Positions 1 to 8,304 of a DNA stretch of 25,998 bases are shown in pieces. The notes below the pieces were generated by a model. The model did no database searches and was not told where the DNA came from. It saw only the letters and a program-made list of their open reading frames with translations. The position numbers and the translations under genes are program-made. Each line of letters begins with the position of its first letter. Within the stretch, counting starts at the first letter, position 1. This stretch comes from CAYTOF01 sp964439435 (GTDB lineage Bacteria > Bacillota > Clostridia > Oscillospirales > QAMX01): the NCBI GenBank assembly GCA_964439435.1, contig CAYTOF010000032.1:1-25998 (forward strand), written 5' to 3'.

Positions 1-138
1 ATATGGGCTATTCTTTTGCCCGGGAAGGTGGCGCACTTCATTTTACAATCTATCAATTATATTATTATGGCTATATTTTACCATATGAAGAAAGAAACTA
101 AAAGCATTTTTTTAAAAGATATGTCTGGTTTAACTAAA
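1..138. other. left edge, no supported gene
   Basis: No gene can be supported here. A short open frame on the plus strand covers positions 3-101 and ends in TAA. It reads like ordinary protein (for example FAREGG and YGYILPYEERN) and could be the 3' end of a gene that starts left of the window, but I do not recognise a family. The convergent terminator at 139-186 would fit a plus-strand gene ending about here. Confidence 0.2.
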
Positions 139-186
139 ACAAGCAGGGATGCCAAAAGGCTAATCACCTTTAACATCCCTGCTTGT
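139..186 (-). terminator. terminator of the rhamnosidase operon
   Basis: A perfect 13-bp inverted repeat (139-151 with 174-186, core AGCAGGGATG/CATCCCTGCT) lies 6 bases past the stop codon of the propeller gene. A 5-bp inner stem (155-159 with 167-171) sits in the loop. Read on the minus strand the stem is followed by GTTTTAG, a short U tract. On the plus strand it is followed by AATCG, so it looks one-directional. Confidence 0.8.
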
Positions 187-191
187 AATCG

Positions 192-1607
192 TCAGACGAA
201 TTGTATGGAATATATGTCCGCATCTCTTATCCTAATCTGCATGACAACTTTGCTACCTTCATAATCTTTTAGATCCTTGCCTTCAAAAGGAACTTCCCGT
301 TTGTCACTATCTCCAAATACCTTTACACTGTCCAGAACCTTACCATCCGGTAAGAACAAGGAAAATTTAAGGTATCCTCGTGCTGAGGTAGAGAAGTTAA
401 TGTGCAAATTGCTTCCCGTGAAAGTAAATGGTTTGGTTATAACAATCTTTTCACTATATCCCGCATGCATAGAGACAAATCCATCTCGCCTCAACGTATA
501 TCGCCAAAGCCTTGATGGTACTCCCATCCAGTGGTTGTCAAAGGCATAAATAGACAGCTCAGGAGGTTCTCCTTCAAACACAGAAGGTGTTTCGATGAGT
601 CCGCGAGCGGGATAGCAGTCTCCATATACCCAGTTAATGCCATTTTCAGGTCCGGGACGCATAAATGCCTCATCATAACGTTTAAATCTTATTCCATCTC
701 GAGATACCATGAAAACACAGTCTGTTACAGTGAGCCCGTATCGTGGACTTACTTTCATCCGCTCTAGTCTTTTTTCCTTACCTGTCAAACGTTCAAAATT
801 ATCATCCCAGCCTTCATGTTCTACATATCTTGAAGGAAATCCTATGTATATCTGAGTTGCACGCAAATAAGGTGTGACACAATTTGTATATAGCGGATAA
901 TCTTCAGCTTCTCCAAAGTCAAGCATTACCGGGTCGCTCCACTTTTTACCATCTTTGGAGCTTATATAGCGAATATCGCGCACACCGACGTTTAAATTCC
1001 CCTGTTTGACATTGTGAAAGTCTCTAATATAGCCCCGATAGATTCCCGCACGTTCGTCCCAAAAAGCCACGTTCAAAGAGTCAAAGTGGCCTTTATCAGT
1101 GATCACATCACCCATAGTAAACCTCAGACCATCCGAGCTTGTGAACATCATCAACTTATTCTCGATCTTCGCAACGCCTTTATATCTCTCGTCAGTATGT
1201 ACTGATGGGTTTGTGTCTTTGAAAACCATGAAATTGTCAAAGCTTGCTGTCGTTTCGTCTAGTATAATGTTGTTGTCATACGAACCATCCCATTTGCATA
1301 TACCAAGAGATGGTTTTGTCCAGTTCAAGCCGTCCTTGCTTTCCGCATAACAAACCCTAATCCCTGAAATCTTATGGTCGGTTTTGTCAGGGCTGAGCAT
1401 CTGCCACCCAAGATAATACATTCTGTATATTCCATCATCATAGAGAATGTTGTGATAATCACATCCATCCCCCTCCCATGGCGCATCGTGGACGAGCACG
1501 ATTTCACGGCGTTGCGGTGAATGCAGACGAAATTCCGCAGTGGTTTTTTCAATGTCCACTAAATAATCATCAAAAAAACATTCGCGGTCAGATGCCAAAG
1601 TGATCAT
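192..1607 (-). CDS. five-bladed beta-propeller glycosidase-like protein
   Basis: A 471-residue protein with no signal peptide and hence probably cytoplasmic. Near the N terminus it has FFDDYLVD (residues 11-18) and then VHDAPWEG and YRMYYLGW. This pattern is shared with widespread, mostly uncharacterised proteins that resemble the GH32/GH43/GH68 five-bladed propellers. Repeated blade-like segments (YAESKDGLNW, MFTSSDGLRF, YISSKDGKKW, VFMVSRDGIRF) run through residues 85-310. The last 85 residues are beta-rich and could form the C-terminal sandwich seen in GH32 enzymes. The classical GH32 WMNDPNG motif is absent, so the substrate cannot be read off. It is the last gene of the operon, 74 bp after the phosphoesterase. 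The ATG start has the site TGGAGGTG 5 bases upstream. I infer glycoside cleavage from fold and context only. Confidence 0.7.
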   Translation of the reverse strand: MITLASDRECFFDDYLVDIEKTTAEFRLHSPQRREIVLVHDAPWEGDGCDYHNILYDDGIYRMYYLGWQMLSPDKTDHKISGIRVCYAESKDGLNWTKPSLGICKWDGSYDNNIILDETTASFDNFMVFKDTNPSVHTDERYKGVAKIENKLMMFTSSDGLRFTMGDVITDKGHFDSLNVAFWDERAGIYRGYIRDFHNVKQGNLNVGVRDIRYISSKDGKKWSDPVMLDFGEAEDYPLYTNCVTPYLRATQIYIGFPSRYVEHEGWDDNFERLTGKEKRLERMKVSPRYGLTVTDCVFMVSRDGIRFKRYDEAFMRPGPENGINWVYGDCYPARGLIETPSVFEGEPPELSIYAFDNHWMGVPSRLWRYTLRRDGFVSMHAGYSEKIVITKPFTFTGSNLHINFSTSARGYLKFSLFLPDGKVLDSVKVFGDSDKREVPFEGKDLKDYEGSKVVMQIRIRDADIYSIQFV

Positions 1608-1625
1608 AATACACCTCCAAAGATA

Positions 1626-1649
1626 AAATCATAAGAGTTGATATGATTT
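1626..1649 (-). other. intergenic hairpin before the propeller gene
   Basis: Perfect 8-bp inverted repeat AAATCATA/TATGATTT with an 8-base loop, in the gap between the phosphoesterase stop and the ribosome binding site of the propeller gene. It is AT-only apart from one pair per arm and so weak. It may be an RNA processing or stability element, or chance. Confidence 0.3.
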
Positions 1650-1681
1650 TTCAAGCGTTTGCTATATTTTCAATACCTGTT

Positions 1682-2623
1682 TCAGGCTTTTCCAGGCTCA
1701 TGTATCGGCTGTTCAGTGACAATTGTCCCGTCTTCAAGATACAAATATGTTGAAAATTCAGGGCGACTTGGCTGGATTGCCATATCGGCGCGAATCATGC
1801 GCACTCCATGTAAAAATCCGTCTTTGCCATATGCACCTCGTTGGTTTGTTCCAAATCCCGTTCCTCGGCCGTAGCAAAGGCGTATACCGTACAGGTCCCC
1901 ACAGAAATCATTGGTGTGATCATGTCCTACAAAAACACCCCTTGAGCCGTTGTCCTCAAGCATGGCAGTAAAAAGACCGGAATTTATTTTCGGAGCGCAT
2001 ATGCCTTCGTTTTTTTCACCGACACACTGTCTTGTTCGCCAGACTTCCTCGTATTCCGGCAAGGGCATATGAAAGAAAAACAGCGATGAATGCACTCCGT
2101 TACGCGACAGCAGATCATTGCGTGTGCGTGCATACCAAGACACCTGTGTATGGTCCATATAATCATAACCGCCCACATTGCGTACTTTGTTTCCGGCACC
2201 GGAATCCATCATATATAAAACCCAGCGCAGACGATTGTCATTGTTAAAAAGATTTATCGTGAAATTCCCATATCCCTTGACACTTGTGTCTCCATGCTCA
2301 TAGATGCACCAAGGGTCATCCAAAAGGATTTTTTCCAATGTTTTTTCCTTGGCACTGTGTTCAGCATCGTGATTGCCAAATACAAAAGACCACTTTTGTT
2401 TTCTTTCTGCCATGAACTCGCAAAAACCTTTTAGTGTCTTGTCGGAAATTCGCGACCAAACCAAATCCCCTGTTGAGACCACTAAGTCGGGTTTCTGGTT
2501 CTCAATGGCATCTGAAATAAGTCTTAGAGTGTCCTCTTCGGGAGATCCGTCGTTCAGATACTGCAAATGTGTATCTGTTATTTGCATGATCAAATAGGAG
2601 TCTCCTCCATGTCGTATATCCAT
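1682..2623 (-). CDS. calcineurin-like metallophosphoesterase
   Basis: A 313-residue phosphoesterase with the full metal-binding set of the calcineurin-like family: DTH at residues 17-19, GD at 52-53, GNHD at 83-86, a mid-protein histidine in FFHMPLP, and GHDH near residue 236. The arrangement is nearest to the purple-acid-phosphatase/Dcr2-like group and not to the cAMP phosphodiesterase or YfcE groups. There is no signal peptide or transmembrane segment, so it should act in the cytoplasm. The ATG has GAAAGGATG upstream. It lies between the GH78 gene (131 bp upstream) and the propeller gene (74 bp downstream) in the same direction. A role in removing phosphate from a sugar or glycan intermediate is possible but unproven. 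Confidence 0.85.
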   Translation of the reverse strand: MDIRHGGDSYLIMQITDTHLQYLNDGSPEEDTLRLISDAIENQKPDLVVSTGDLVWSRISDKTLKGFCEFMAERKQKWSFVFGNHDAEHSAKEKTLEKILLDDPWCIYEHGDTSVKGYGNFTINLFNNDNRLRWVLYMMDSGAGNKVRNVGGYDYMDHTQVSWYARTRNDLLSRNGVHSSLFFFHMPLPEYEEVWRTRQCVGEKNEGICAPKINSGLFTAMLEDNGSRGVFVGHDHTNDFCGDLYGIRLCYGRGTGFGTNQRGAYGKDGFLHGVRMIRADMAIQPSRPEFSTYLYLEDGTIVTEQPIHEPGKA

Positions 2624-2686
2624 ATTGCTTCATCCTTTCTTTTTTGTGCCAAAGCTGCTTTAGCTCCAGTCTATTCTACTGATAAG

Positions 2687-2715
2687 AGCATATCACCCAT
2701 GCCTATAAAAAGCAA
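2687..2715 (-). promoter_or_regulatory. possible internal promoter before the phosphoesterase
   Basis: TTGCTT (2710-2715) and TATGCT (2687-2692) are 17 bases apart on the minus strand, in the 131-bp gap between the GH78 and phosphoesterase genes. Both hexamers are imperfect, so this is a weak candidate. The rest of the gap shows no terminator, and read-through from the rhamnosidase gene is equally likely. Confidence 0.3.
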
Positions 2716-2754
2716 GCAGAAAATCTTTTTAACATAAACTCACTATATCCATTA

Positions 2755-4920
2755 TCAAGCCATATCAAAGAAATTTTTGCCGCTTTTTAGATGTACACCG
2801 TCATATTCACCATAAACCCCATTTGGCATATCTATTTCCAGCATTATTCCGCCCATATCCTGCCTTTTCCAGGATACAGAAATACGGCCATATTCCGTAT
2901 CCCGATAACCCATGCAATAATCCAGATCTTTTTGAAAATGAGGTTTAATTGCAACGCGGGCTGAATCAGGTTGGCGAAAATCCAGATTTATACCCAAAAG
3001 TGTTTTTATTATCCATGCCATAAAATCTGAGTACATATGGTGGTTGTGAGAGGTATTGCCCTGCCACAATTCCCAGAGCGTTGTTGCCCCTTGTTGCAAC
3101 CAATTGAAATAGCTTGGATAGCCGTCTGCTGTGATGATGCGATAAGCATAATCTTGAAGCCCACAAATGTTCAGAGCGTTGTACAGATGGCGCAGGCCAA
3201 CCATGCCACAATTATGCCGAAAGTTTCGATTTTCCACAAGTTTTGCAAGCTGCAGTTTTAGAGAGTTTAAATTCTCGTACAGCCCATGTGTGAGGATGAG
3301 TGCCACCGCTGTCTGCTCATTGACTACGCATTTATCATCCTTCATATATTTGTTTTTGAAGTTTTCTTCTCTTTTGAATATGTCCTTTGTATATGCACCG
3401 GCGTTCCCCGCTAAAACCTCCGCAAGCTCTGCAATACGCAACATTTTTATGAAAAACACCGCACATATAAATTTAAGCGGAACTTTGGATTCTTCCGGCG
3501 GGGCCCAGTCATCAAGACCATATTCAAAAAACCCTTCATCATCTTCACATTGCTTAATAAAGTCTATGTACTTTTTAAAGTGAACACGGCTTTCAAGCAG
3601 TGGCTGTTTATTACCGGTGTAGAGATATAGCATATGCGGGATTTCAAATAAAGCTCCGTCCGACACAGGTCCATTCCCCCACTCATAACCCCATCCACTT
3701 GAGGGGATAATCCCCGGAAGAGCACCATCTTCTCTGATTGCGTCATATATATCCTGCAGCCATTTTATAAAGAGCTTGGATGTGTTAAAGTTCAAAAGCA
3801 TCTGCTCCGCAGAAGCCTGAGCATCATTTGCCCAGCCGAGCTTTTCTCTCTGGGGGCAATCTGTGGGCATATAAAAAAGATTCGAAAGCACCGAAAGCTG
3901 TCCTATTTCAAAAAGTCTTTGAAGCTGTTTATTCGAACACTCAAAGTTCGAGAGTGTGCATATATCTTGATGGACAAAAACCCCACAAACATTGATGTTT
4001 TCGATATTGTCTATTCCCGTAAGTTCAATGTATCTAAATCCATGATAACAGAACTTGGGAGACCAAGTAAAGGGATTGCCATTGCATATAAATATGTCTG
4101 TTTGAAATGGACTCTGTTTGTAGTGAACTGTCATGTTATTTAAATTCAAACTGCCATCTTCGTTTATCTCTTCTGCATATCTGATTTTAACTACTGTGCC
4201 GCTGGATTTGTGTATATTCAATCTTATATAACCTGAAATGTTTTGACCTATGTCAAAAACATATGCTCCTTTTTCATGGATCTCCAAAACCTTAACTGAG
4301 CCATGTTCACACTGCTCCCGAATAGGTTCACACAAACATTCTCTAAAGACACCTTTTGGCGGCCTTTGGTCTATTACTGCTGCCTTCCAATCTGTATCGT
4401 CAAATTCAAGCTTGTTCCAGTCGGGATCATATAGACGACTGTCGAAATACTCTCCGGAGCGCAGGTGATTGTATGTAACCGGTGAGTTTTCACTGTATCG
4501 CCAAGAGGTGTCCGATGTCAAGAAAACCTGCCCATCTACCACTAGTTTTAATACAAATTTTGGATTGTCACGCCACGAAGCCAAGTTATGATCCCAAGAA
4601 GTTGTAAAACTCTCATTGAAAAAACCATTTCCACAAATAGCCGCTAAACAGTTCTCTCCTGCTTGCAGCAATGATGTCACATCATATCGCATATACCACA
4701 GTGTTTTGTTATAATCGCTAACCGGAGCACAAAATAAATCTTCTGAAACTTTCTCCCCGTTTATATAAAAATATCCATATCCCAGTGCGCATACATACAG
4801 AGATGCATTCTCAAATTCACCTAATCGAAATTTGCGACGGAACATTGGTGCCGGAGCGTCTTGGGAATAACTCTCAACAAAGTCCGATGCTGTTTTAATG
4901 AAGTCTATATTATAAAACAT
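2755..4920 (-). CDS. alpha-L-rhamnosidase, GH78
   Basis: A 721-residue enzyme that should hydrolyse terminal alpha-L-rhamnose from glycosides by inversion. The N-terminal third (about 1-200) is beta-sandwich-like with an FYINGEKV segment typical of GH78. The (alpha/alpha)6 catalytic domain starts near 310. DCPQRE (354-359) followed by GWANDA (362-367) keeps the spacing of the Bacillus RhaB residues D567, E572 and D579, here D354, E359 and D366. GATTLWE (611-617) supplies the C-terminal general base E617. The last 70 residues are the usual C-terminal sandwich. There is no signal peptide, so the substrate must be imported. The start has GAGGTG overlapping the stop of the upstream isomerase gene only 2 bp away, which implies translational coupling. 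Confidence 0.92.
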   Translation of the reverse strand: MFYNIDFIKTASDFVESYSQDAPAPMFRRKFRLGEFENASLYVCALGYGYFYINGEKVSEDLFCAPVSDYNKTLWYMRYDVTSLLQAGENCLAAICGNGFFNESFTTSWDHNLASWRDNPKFVLKLVVDGQVFLTSDTSWRYSENSPVTYNHLRSGEYFDSRLYDPDWNKLEFDDTDWKAAVIDQRPPKGVFRECLCEPIREQCEHGSVKVLEIHEKGAYVFDIGQNISGYIRLNIHKSSGTVVKIRYAEEINEDGSLNLNNMTVHYKQSPFQTDIFICNGNPFTWSPKFCYHGFRYIELTGIDNIENINVCGVFVHQDICTLSNFECSNKQLQRLFEIGQLSVLSNLFYMPTDCPQREKLGWANDAQASAEQMLLNFNTSKLFIKWLQDIYDAIREDGALPGIIPSSGWGYEWGNGPVSDGALFEIPHMLYLYTGNKQPLLESRVHFKKYIDFIKQCEDDEGFFEYGLDDWAPPEESKVPLKFICAVFFIKMLRIAELAEVLAGNAGAYTKDIFKREENFKNKYMKDDKCVVNEQTAVALILTHGLYENLNSLKLQLAKLVENRNFRHNCGMVGLRHLYNALNICGLQDYAYRIITADGYPSYFNWLQQGATTLWELWQGNTSHNHHMYSDFMAWIIKTLLGINLDFRQPDSARVAIKPHFQKDLDYCMGYRDTEYGRISVSWKRQDMGGIMLEIDMPNGVYGEYDGVHLKSGKNFFDMA

Positions 4921-4922
4921 TT

Positions 4923-5498
4923 CTACACCTCTTCAGGTTTTGTTTCAAGCTTTAAATCATAATCACCAAGATGATTCAGTTTGAATCCGTTTTTCTTATA
5001 TATAGCATAATCAAATGCATCCAGCTCATCCATTGCCAATTTATGAAATTCATAAAAATTGTGCCACCACTCATATCCGCTTCCAAGAGAAGCACCGAGA
5101 TAGGCATCTGCAATATCACACCCCATTTGTGGCGCAACATAAAATGCCCCCATAGCCAAAACATTTACACCATTACCTGTTATAGCACGCAGGGCAGCGG
5201 GCACACTTTCCACAACCCCTGCATGTACACGTGGGCATTTGCTAGCTGCGATATGGATACCCATTCCGGTGCCACAAAACAGCAAGGCTCGTTCGTATAT
5301 ACCCTCAGAGATCATTGCACCCACTTTCAAACCAATGCGATGAAACATCAAGTCGGTGTCAGTGTCCTCAATTGAGGTAACTCCCACATCCTCCACTTTC
5401 CATCCTTTGGTTTTCAAATGGGCGATAACAGCTTCCTTCAAAGGAAAGCCGGCAAAATCCGCTCCCACTAAAATGTGCTTATCTTTGACTTTCTTCAT
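4923..5498 (-). CDS. divergent RpiB/LacAB-family sugar isomerase
   Basis: A 191-residue member of the RpiB/LacA/LacB isomerase family, longer than the usual 145-160 residues because of an added C-terminal tail. The core is clear: GADFAGFPLK (12-21), FCGTGMGIHIAASK (74-87, with catalytic-type Cys75) and NVLAMGA (112-118). Several residues of E. coli RpiB are missing, however. The Asp-His pair is Asp14-Phe15, the ring-opening histidine of the RQHND segment is Gly108, and the arginines that bind phosphate after WLGA are replaced by GSGYEWWHNF. This suggests a substrate other than ribose 5-phosphate, perhaps not phosphorylated. It is first in the operon with GH78, so rhamnose or a derivative is a fair guess. 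The start has AAAGGAG 8 bases upstream. Confidence 0.8.
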   Translation of the reverse strand: MKKVKDKHILVGADFAGFPLKEAVIAHLKTKGWKVEDVGVTSIEDTDTDLMFHRIGLKVGAMISEGIYERALLFCGTGMGIHIAASKCPRVHAGVVESVPAALRAITGNGVNVLAMGAFYVAPQMGCDIADAYLGASLGSGYEWWHNFYEFHKLAMDELDAFDYAIYKKNGFKLNHLGDYDLKLETKPEEV

Positions 5499-5588
5499 AA
5501 GAGTTCTCCTTTATTTGTTTTTGGTCATCTGCCAAGTGCGCAATACGGACATTTGCAGGTTTGTTCCACGGCTAATTGTCAATCTCCT

Positions 5589-5640
5589 ATTTATAAAAGA
5601 GTAAAAGCCATTGTTATTAAGCCTCTACTCTTTTATAAAT
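5589..5640 (-). terminator. long AT-rich hairpin, likely terminator of the ABC operon
   Basis: The arms 5589-5603 and 5626-5640 are a perfect 15-bp inverted repeat. On the minus-strand RNA the stem extends to 20 bp (5589-5608 with 5621-5640) through two G-U pairs, with a 12-base loop. The plus-strand RNA would have mismatches at those two places, so the structure is built for minus-strand transcripts. The descending arm carries CTCTTTTAT, which can act as the U tract. It separates the ABC transporter genes from the isomerase gene. Leaky read-through into the rhamnosidase operon is possible because I see no clear promoter between 5499 and 5588. Confidence 0.6.
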
Positions 5641-5711
5641 CATCATTTATTCCCTTCTGCCCTTTGTCATGACCTGAAAATAAGAAGTGACTTTCTCTAT
5701 ATAATCGCACT

Positions 5712-6506
5712 TCATGAGAGCAGTAGGTCATTGTCGATATCTTCAGTTCCGCTTACAGCGGTAAATAAATTCAACAACTTTTCTATTGTCAGCTTTTTCT
5801 TTTCTTCTCCACTTATGTCAATGACAATTCGTCCATCATGCAACATGACAAGTCTGTTTCCATAAAGTATCGCATCTTTCATATTGTGCGTAACCATAAG
5901 AGTGGTGAGATTATCGCGTTCTACTATGCGCTTTGTTATGTCAAGCACCGTAATTGCTGTCTTTGGATCCAGGGCAGCTGTGTGTTCATCCAGTAATAAA
6001 AGCTTGGGCTTTTTCAGCGTTGCCATCAAAAGAGTTAGTGCCTGTCTTTGTCCTCCGGATAACAAGCCAACCTTTGTAGTTAGCCTATCTTCAAGACCCA
6101 GCTCCAACTCACGGAGTTGGAGTTTAAATATTTCTCTTTCTGCCCTGGTAATTCCCCATGATAGTCCGCGCCTTTGTCCGCGCCTATATGCAAGTGCAAG
6201 ATTTTCTTCAATCCCCATACTGGCTGCAGTCCCCATCATCGGATCCTGAAACACGCGTCCAATATGTGCGGCACAACGAAATTCAGCAAGCCTTGTGACA
6301 TCAACATCTCCTATTACGATTTTACCCTCGTCCATGTCCAAAACCCCGGCAACGGCATTGAGCATCGTGGATTTCCCTGAACCGTTTCCTCCTATAACAG
6401 AGACAAATTCTCCGTCTTTTAAGGAGAGAGAGAGTTCAATCAAAGCTTTTTTTTCATTTACTGTATTGCGATTGAAGGTTTTACTTATTTTAGAAATTTC
6501 AAGCAT
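5712..6506 (-). CDS. ABC transporter ATP-binding protein, TrpZ-like
   Basis: A 264-residue nucleotide-binding subunit with all hallmarks: Walker A GGNGSGKST (39-47), Q-loop VFQDP (Q87), signature LSGGQ (149-153), Walker B LLLLDE (169-174) followed by HTAALDP, and H-loop His207. The DEHTAALDP variant is typical of ATPases that pair with a LivH-like permease and a PF04392 binding protein (the TrpXYZ group). It acts on the inner face of the membrane with the permease just upstream. The reading frame extends 28 codons further upstream into the permease gene, but the ATG at 6506 is preferred because AAAGGGGTGA, which overlaps the permease stop, lies just before it and the protein then starts with MLEISKISKTF as in homologues. 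Confidence 0.88.
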   Translation of the reverse strand: MLEISKISKTFNRNTVNEKKALIELSLSLKDGEFVSVIGGNGSGKSTMLNAVAGVLDMDEGKIVIGDVDVTRLAEFRCAAHIGRVFQDPMMGTAASMGIEENLALAYRRGQRRGLSWGITRAEREIFKLQLRELELGLEDRLTTKVGLLSGGQRQALTLLMATLKKPKLLLLDEHTAALDPKTAITVLDITKRIVERDNLTTLMVTHNMKDAILYGNRLVMLHDGRIVIDISGEEKKKLTIEKLLNLFTAVSGTEDIDNDLLLS

Positions 6507-6513
6507 TGAAATC

Positions 6514-7449
6514 TCACCCCTTTCTCCGCTTGGCAAGCAACATGAATTTAGCTTTCCAATGCGGAATGGCAAGGAACACAGCCACGACAATTGCTGTCAG
6601 CAGTTTTAAATAGTTCGAATTCAGCCTCATCCACAAAACTGTTTGTATGACAATATAATATATAATCGCACCCAAAACTGAGCTTAGCAATCTCAGAGCG
6701 AAGTTTCTAAATATCTTCGAAAAGATAACTTCGCCTATTATAACCGCGGCAAGACCAATGATTATCGCGCCTCGGCCCATATTTATGTCCGCAAATCCTT
6801 GATACTGTGCCAAAAGCGCTCCTGAGAGAGCTACTATGCCGTTGGATAGCATAAGGCCCAACATTTTGTTGAAGCCTGTATTTATACCTTGTGCTTTTGC
6901 CATATTGATATTTGAACCTGTCGCTCTCAAAGAGCTTCCAAGCTCAGTTCCAAAAAACCAATACAAAACAGCAATCAATATTATTACAAAAATTGCTACA
7001 ACAATAATGGGAGAAATATAAAATGGTCTGTTGCCTTTGATGACATCCTGCAGATAGCGCAAAGACACGACAAGGTCATACTTGTCTATGTTAATTGCCT
7101 GGTTCGGTTTCCCCATAATCATCAAATTCACTGTCCATAAACCGAGCTGTGTCAATATGCCCGACAAGATTGCAGAGATGCCAAAATGCACATGAAACAG
7201 ACCCGTGACAAAGCCGGCTATCATTCCGGCTCCAAATGCCGCGAGCATTGCAAGCCAAATATTGCATCCATTTAGAATAAGCATGACACAGACAGCGGCT
7301 CCGGTACAAAAGGAACCGTCCACTGTCAAGTCGGCAATGTCCAAAATTTTATATGTCAGATATACCCCGACCGCCATGACTCCCCATATCAAACCCTGAG
7401 CAACCGCACCCGGAAGTTGACCGAAAAGCAGACTTATGTCCAAGGTCAT
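6514..7449 (-). CDS. ABC transporter permease, TrpY/LivH-like
   Basis: A 311-residue integral membrane protein with about eight to nine hydrophobic helices. The N-terminal GLIWGVMAVGVYLTYKILD and DLTVDGSF and the later GSSLRATGSN and NGIVALSGALLAQYQGF are typical of the BPD_transp_2 permeases that work with PF04392 binding proteins. Members of this group import tryptophan or other small molecules; the substrate here cannot be told. It starts 21 bp after the stop of the binding-protein remnant, with GGAG about 11 bases before the ATG, and ends 7 bp before the ATPase start, so the two are co-translated. No damage is visible in this gene although the binding-protein gene is broken. Confidence 0.87.
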   Translation of the reverse strand: MTLDISLLFGQLPGAVAQGLIWGVMAVGVYLTYKILDIADLTVDGSFCTGAAVCVMLILNGCNIWLAMLAAFGAGMIAGFVTGLFHVHFGISAILSGILTQLGLWTVNLMIMGKPNQAINIDKYDLVVSLRYLQDVIKGNRPFYISPIIVVAIFVIILIAVLYWFFGTELGSSLRATGSNINMAKAQGINTGFNKMLGLMLSNGIVALSGALLAQYQGFADINMGRGAIIIGLAAVIIGEVIFSKIFRNFALRLLSSVLGAIIYYIVIQTVLWMRLNSNYLKLLTAIVVAVFLAIPHWKAKFMLLAKRRKG

Positions 7450-7470
7450 AATATCATTTCTCCATCACAT

Positions 7471-8235
7471 TTAATTTTCAATTGCTACATAATCAGAGGG
7501 CATCTCTATTCCAAGCTCGTCACAAATTGTTTTATTATACTTTTTTGTAAAAATCGGTGCATATTCCACCGGCATTTTTGAAATGTCAGCCTCTCCTGTA
7601 AGAATTTTATATGCCATAATACCTGTGGCATAACCAAGGTCATAATAATCTATTGAGAGAGTTGCAACACCGCATCCGGAGCAAATACCTTCCTCCCCGG
7701 CAACAACCGGAATTTTGGCAGGTCTGCATATATTGTCTATTATGCCGGTATTAGAAGCAACGGTATTGTCGGTTGGCACATAGATAACATCGGATTCGCC
7801 CACAGCGGTAGTGGTCACGCTCGCCAAATCATTTGAATCCGCAAAAGCAAAAAGCTTAGCGGACACACCACTGTCTTGCAAATATTTCTGCACGGTTGTC
7901 ACTTGATAAAGAGAGTTTGGTTCCGCTGAGCAATAAATCAGCCCCACCGACTTTGCGTTCGGAAAAAGATCGAGTATCATTTTTGCCTGTTGATCTAGTG
8001 GAGCAAGGTCGGATGTACCGGACACATTTCCCCCAACTGTGCCGCTGAAATTGTCAATGCCAAGCGCAACACCATATTCGGTGATGGATGTCCCAAGAAT
8101 CGGGATATCAGAAGTTGCCGTTGCTGCAGCTTGCAATGCGGGAGTGGCGTTTGCCATGATCAAATCCACTTTAGATGACACAAAGCTATTGGCAATTGCC
8201 GCACATGTGGCAGGTTCTCCCTGTGCATGAGCCTT
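7471..8235 (-). pseudogene. 5'-truncated ABC substrate-binding protein (PF04392)
   Basis: The frame encodes the C-terminal two-thirds of a PF04392 (TrpX-like) binding protein: VDLIMANATPALQAA, IPILGTSITEYG, SVGLIYCSAEPNS, and a C-terminal GYATGIMAYKILTGEADI. Family members are usually about 320-340 residues with a lipoprotein signal. Here the longest ORF with a start (GTG at 8181) gives 236 residues. Family-like sequence continues upstream of that GTG (GEPATCAAIANSFVSSK) to the codon at 8233-8235, where the frame meets a TAA at 8236-8238. About 80-90 N-terminal residues, including the export signal and half of the first lobe, are therefore missing. A good promoter lies only about 20 bp further upstream, so the loss looks like an internal deletion. 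An assembly error is the main alternative. Confidence 0.75.
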
Positions 8236-8260
8236 TTATCTCAAATATCTCTTTCCGTAT

Positions 8261-8289
8261 ATAGTATCAAAGCTTCCAAATTATGTCAA
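8261..8289 (-). promoter_or_regulatory. promoter of the ABC transporter operon
   Basis: TTGACA (8284-8289) and TACTAT (8261-8266) are separated by 17 bases on the minus strand. The predicted start site is near 8254, less than 20 bases before the truncated binding-protein frame. The promoter seems intact and would still transcribe the permease and ATPase genes. Confidence 0.65.
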
Positions 8290-8304
8290 TATTTTTTTGA
8301 ACGT

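Noticed and set aside
3167..3583. 138-codon open frame on the plus strand
   Set aside because: It lies opposite the GH78 catalytic domain, has no ribosome binding site and reads like an antisense shadow.
4971..5375. 134-codon open frame on the plus strand
   Set aside because: It is fully antisense to the RpiB-family gene, whose motifs are unmistakable.
6507..6590. Longer start for the ABC ATPase
   Set aside because: It would overlap the permease gene by 77 bases, has no ribosome binding site, and adds residues unlike the family N terminus.
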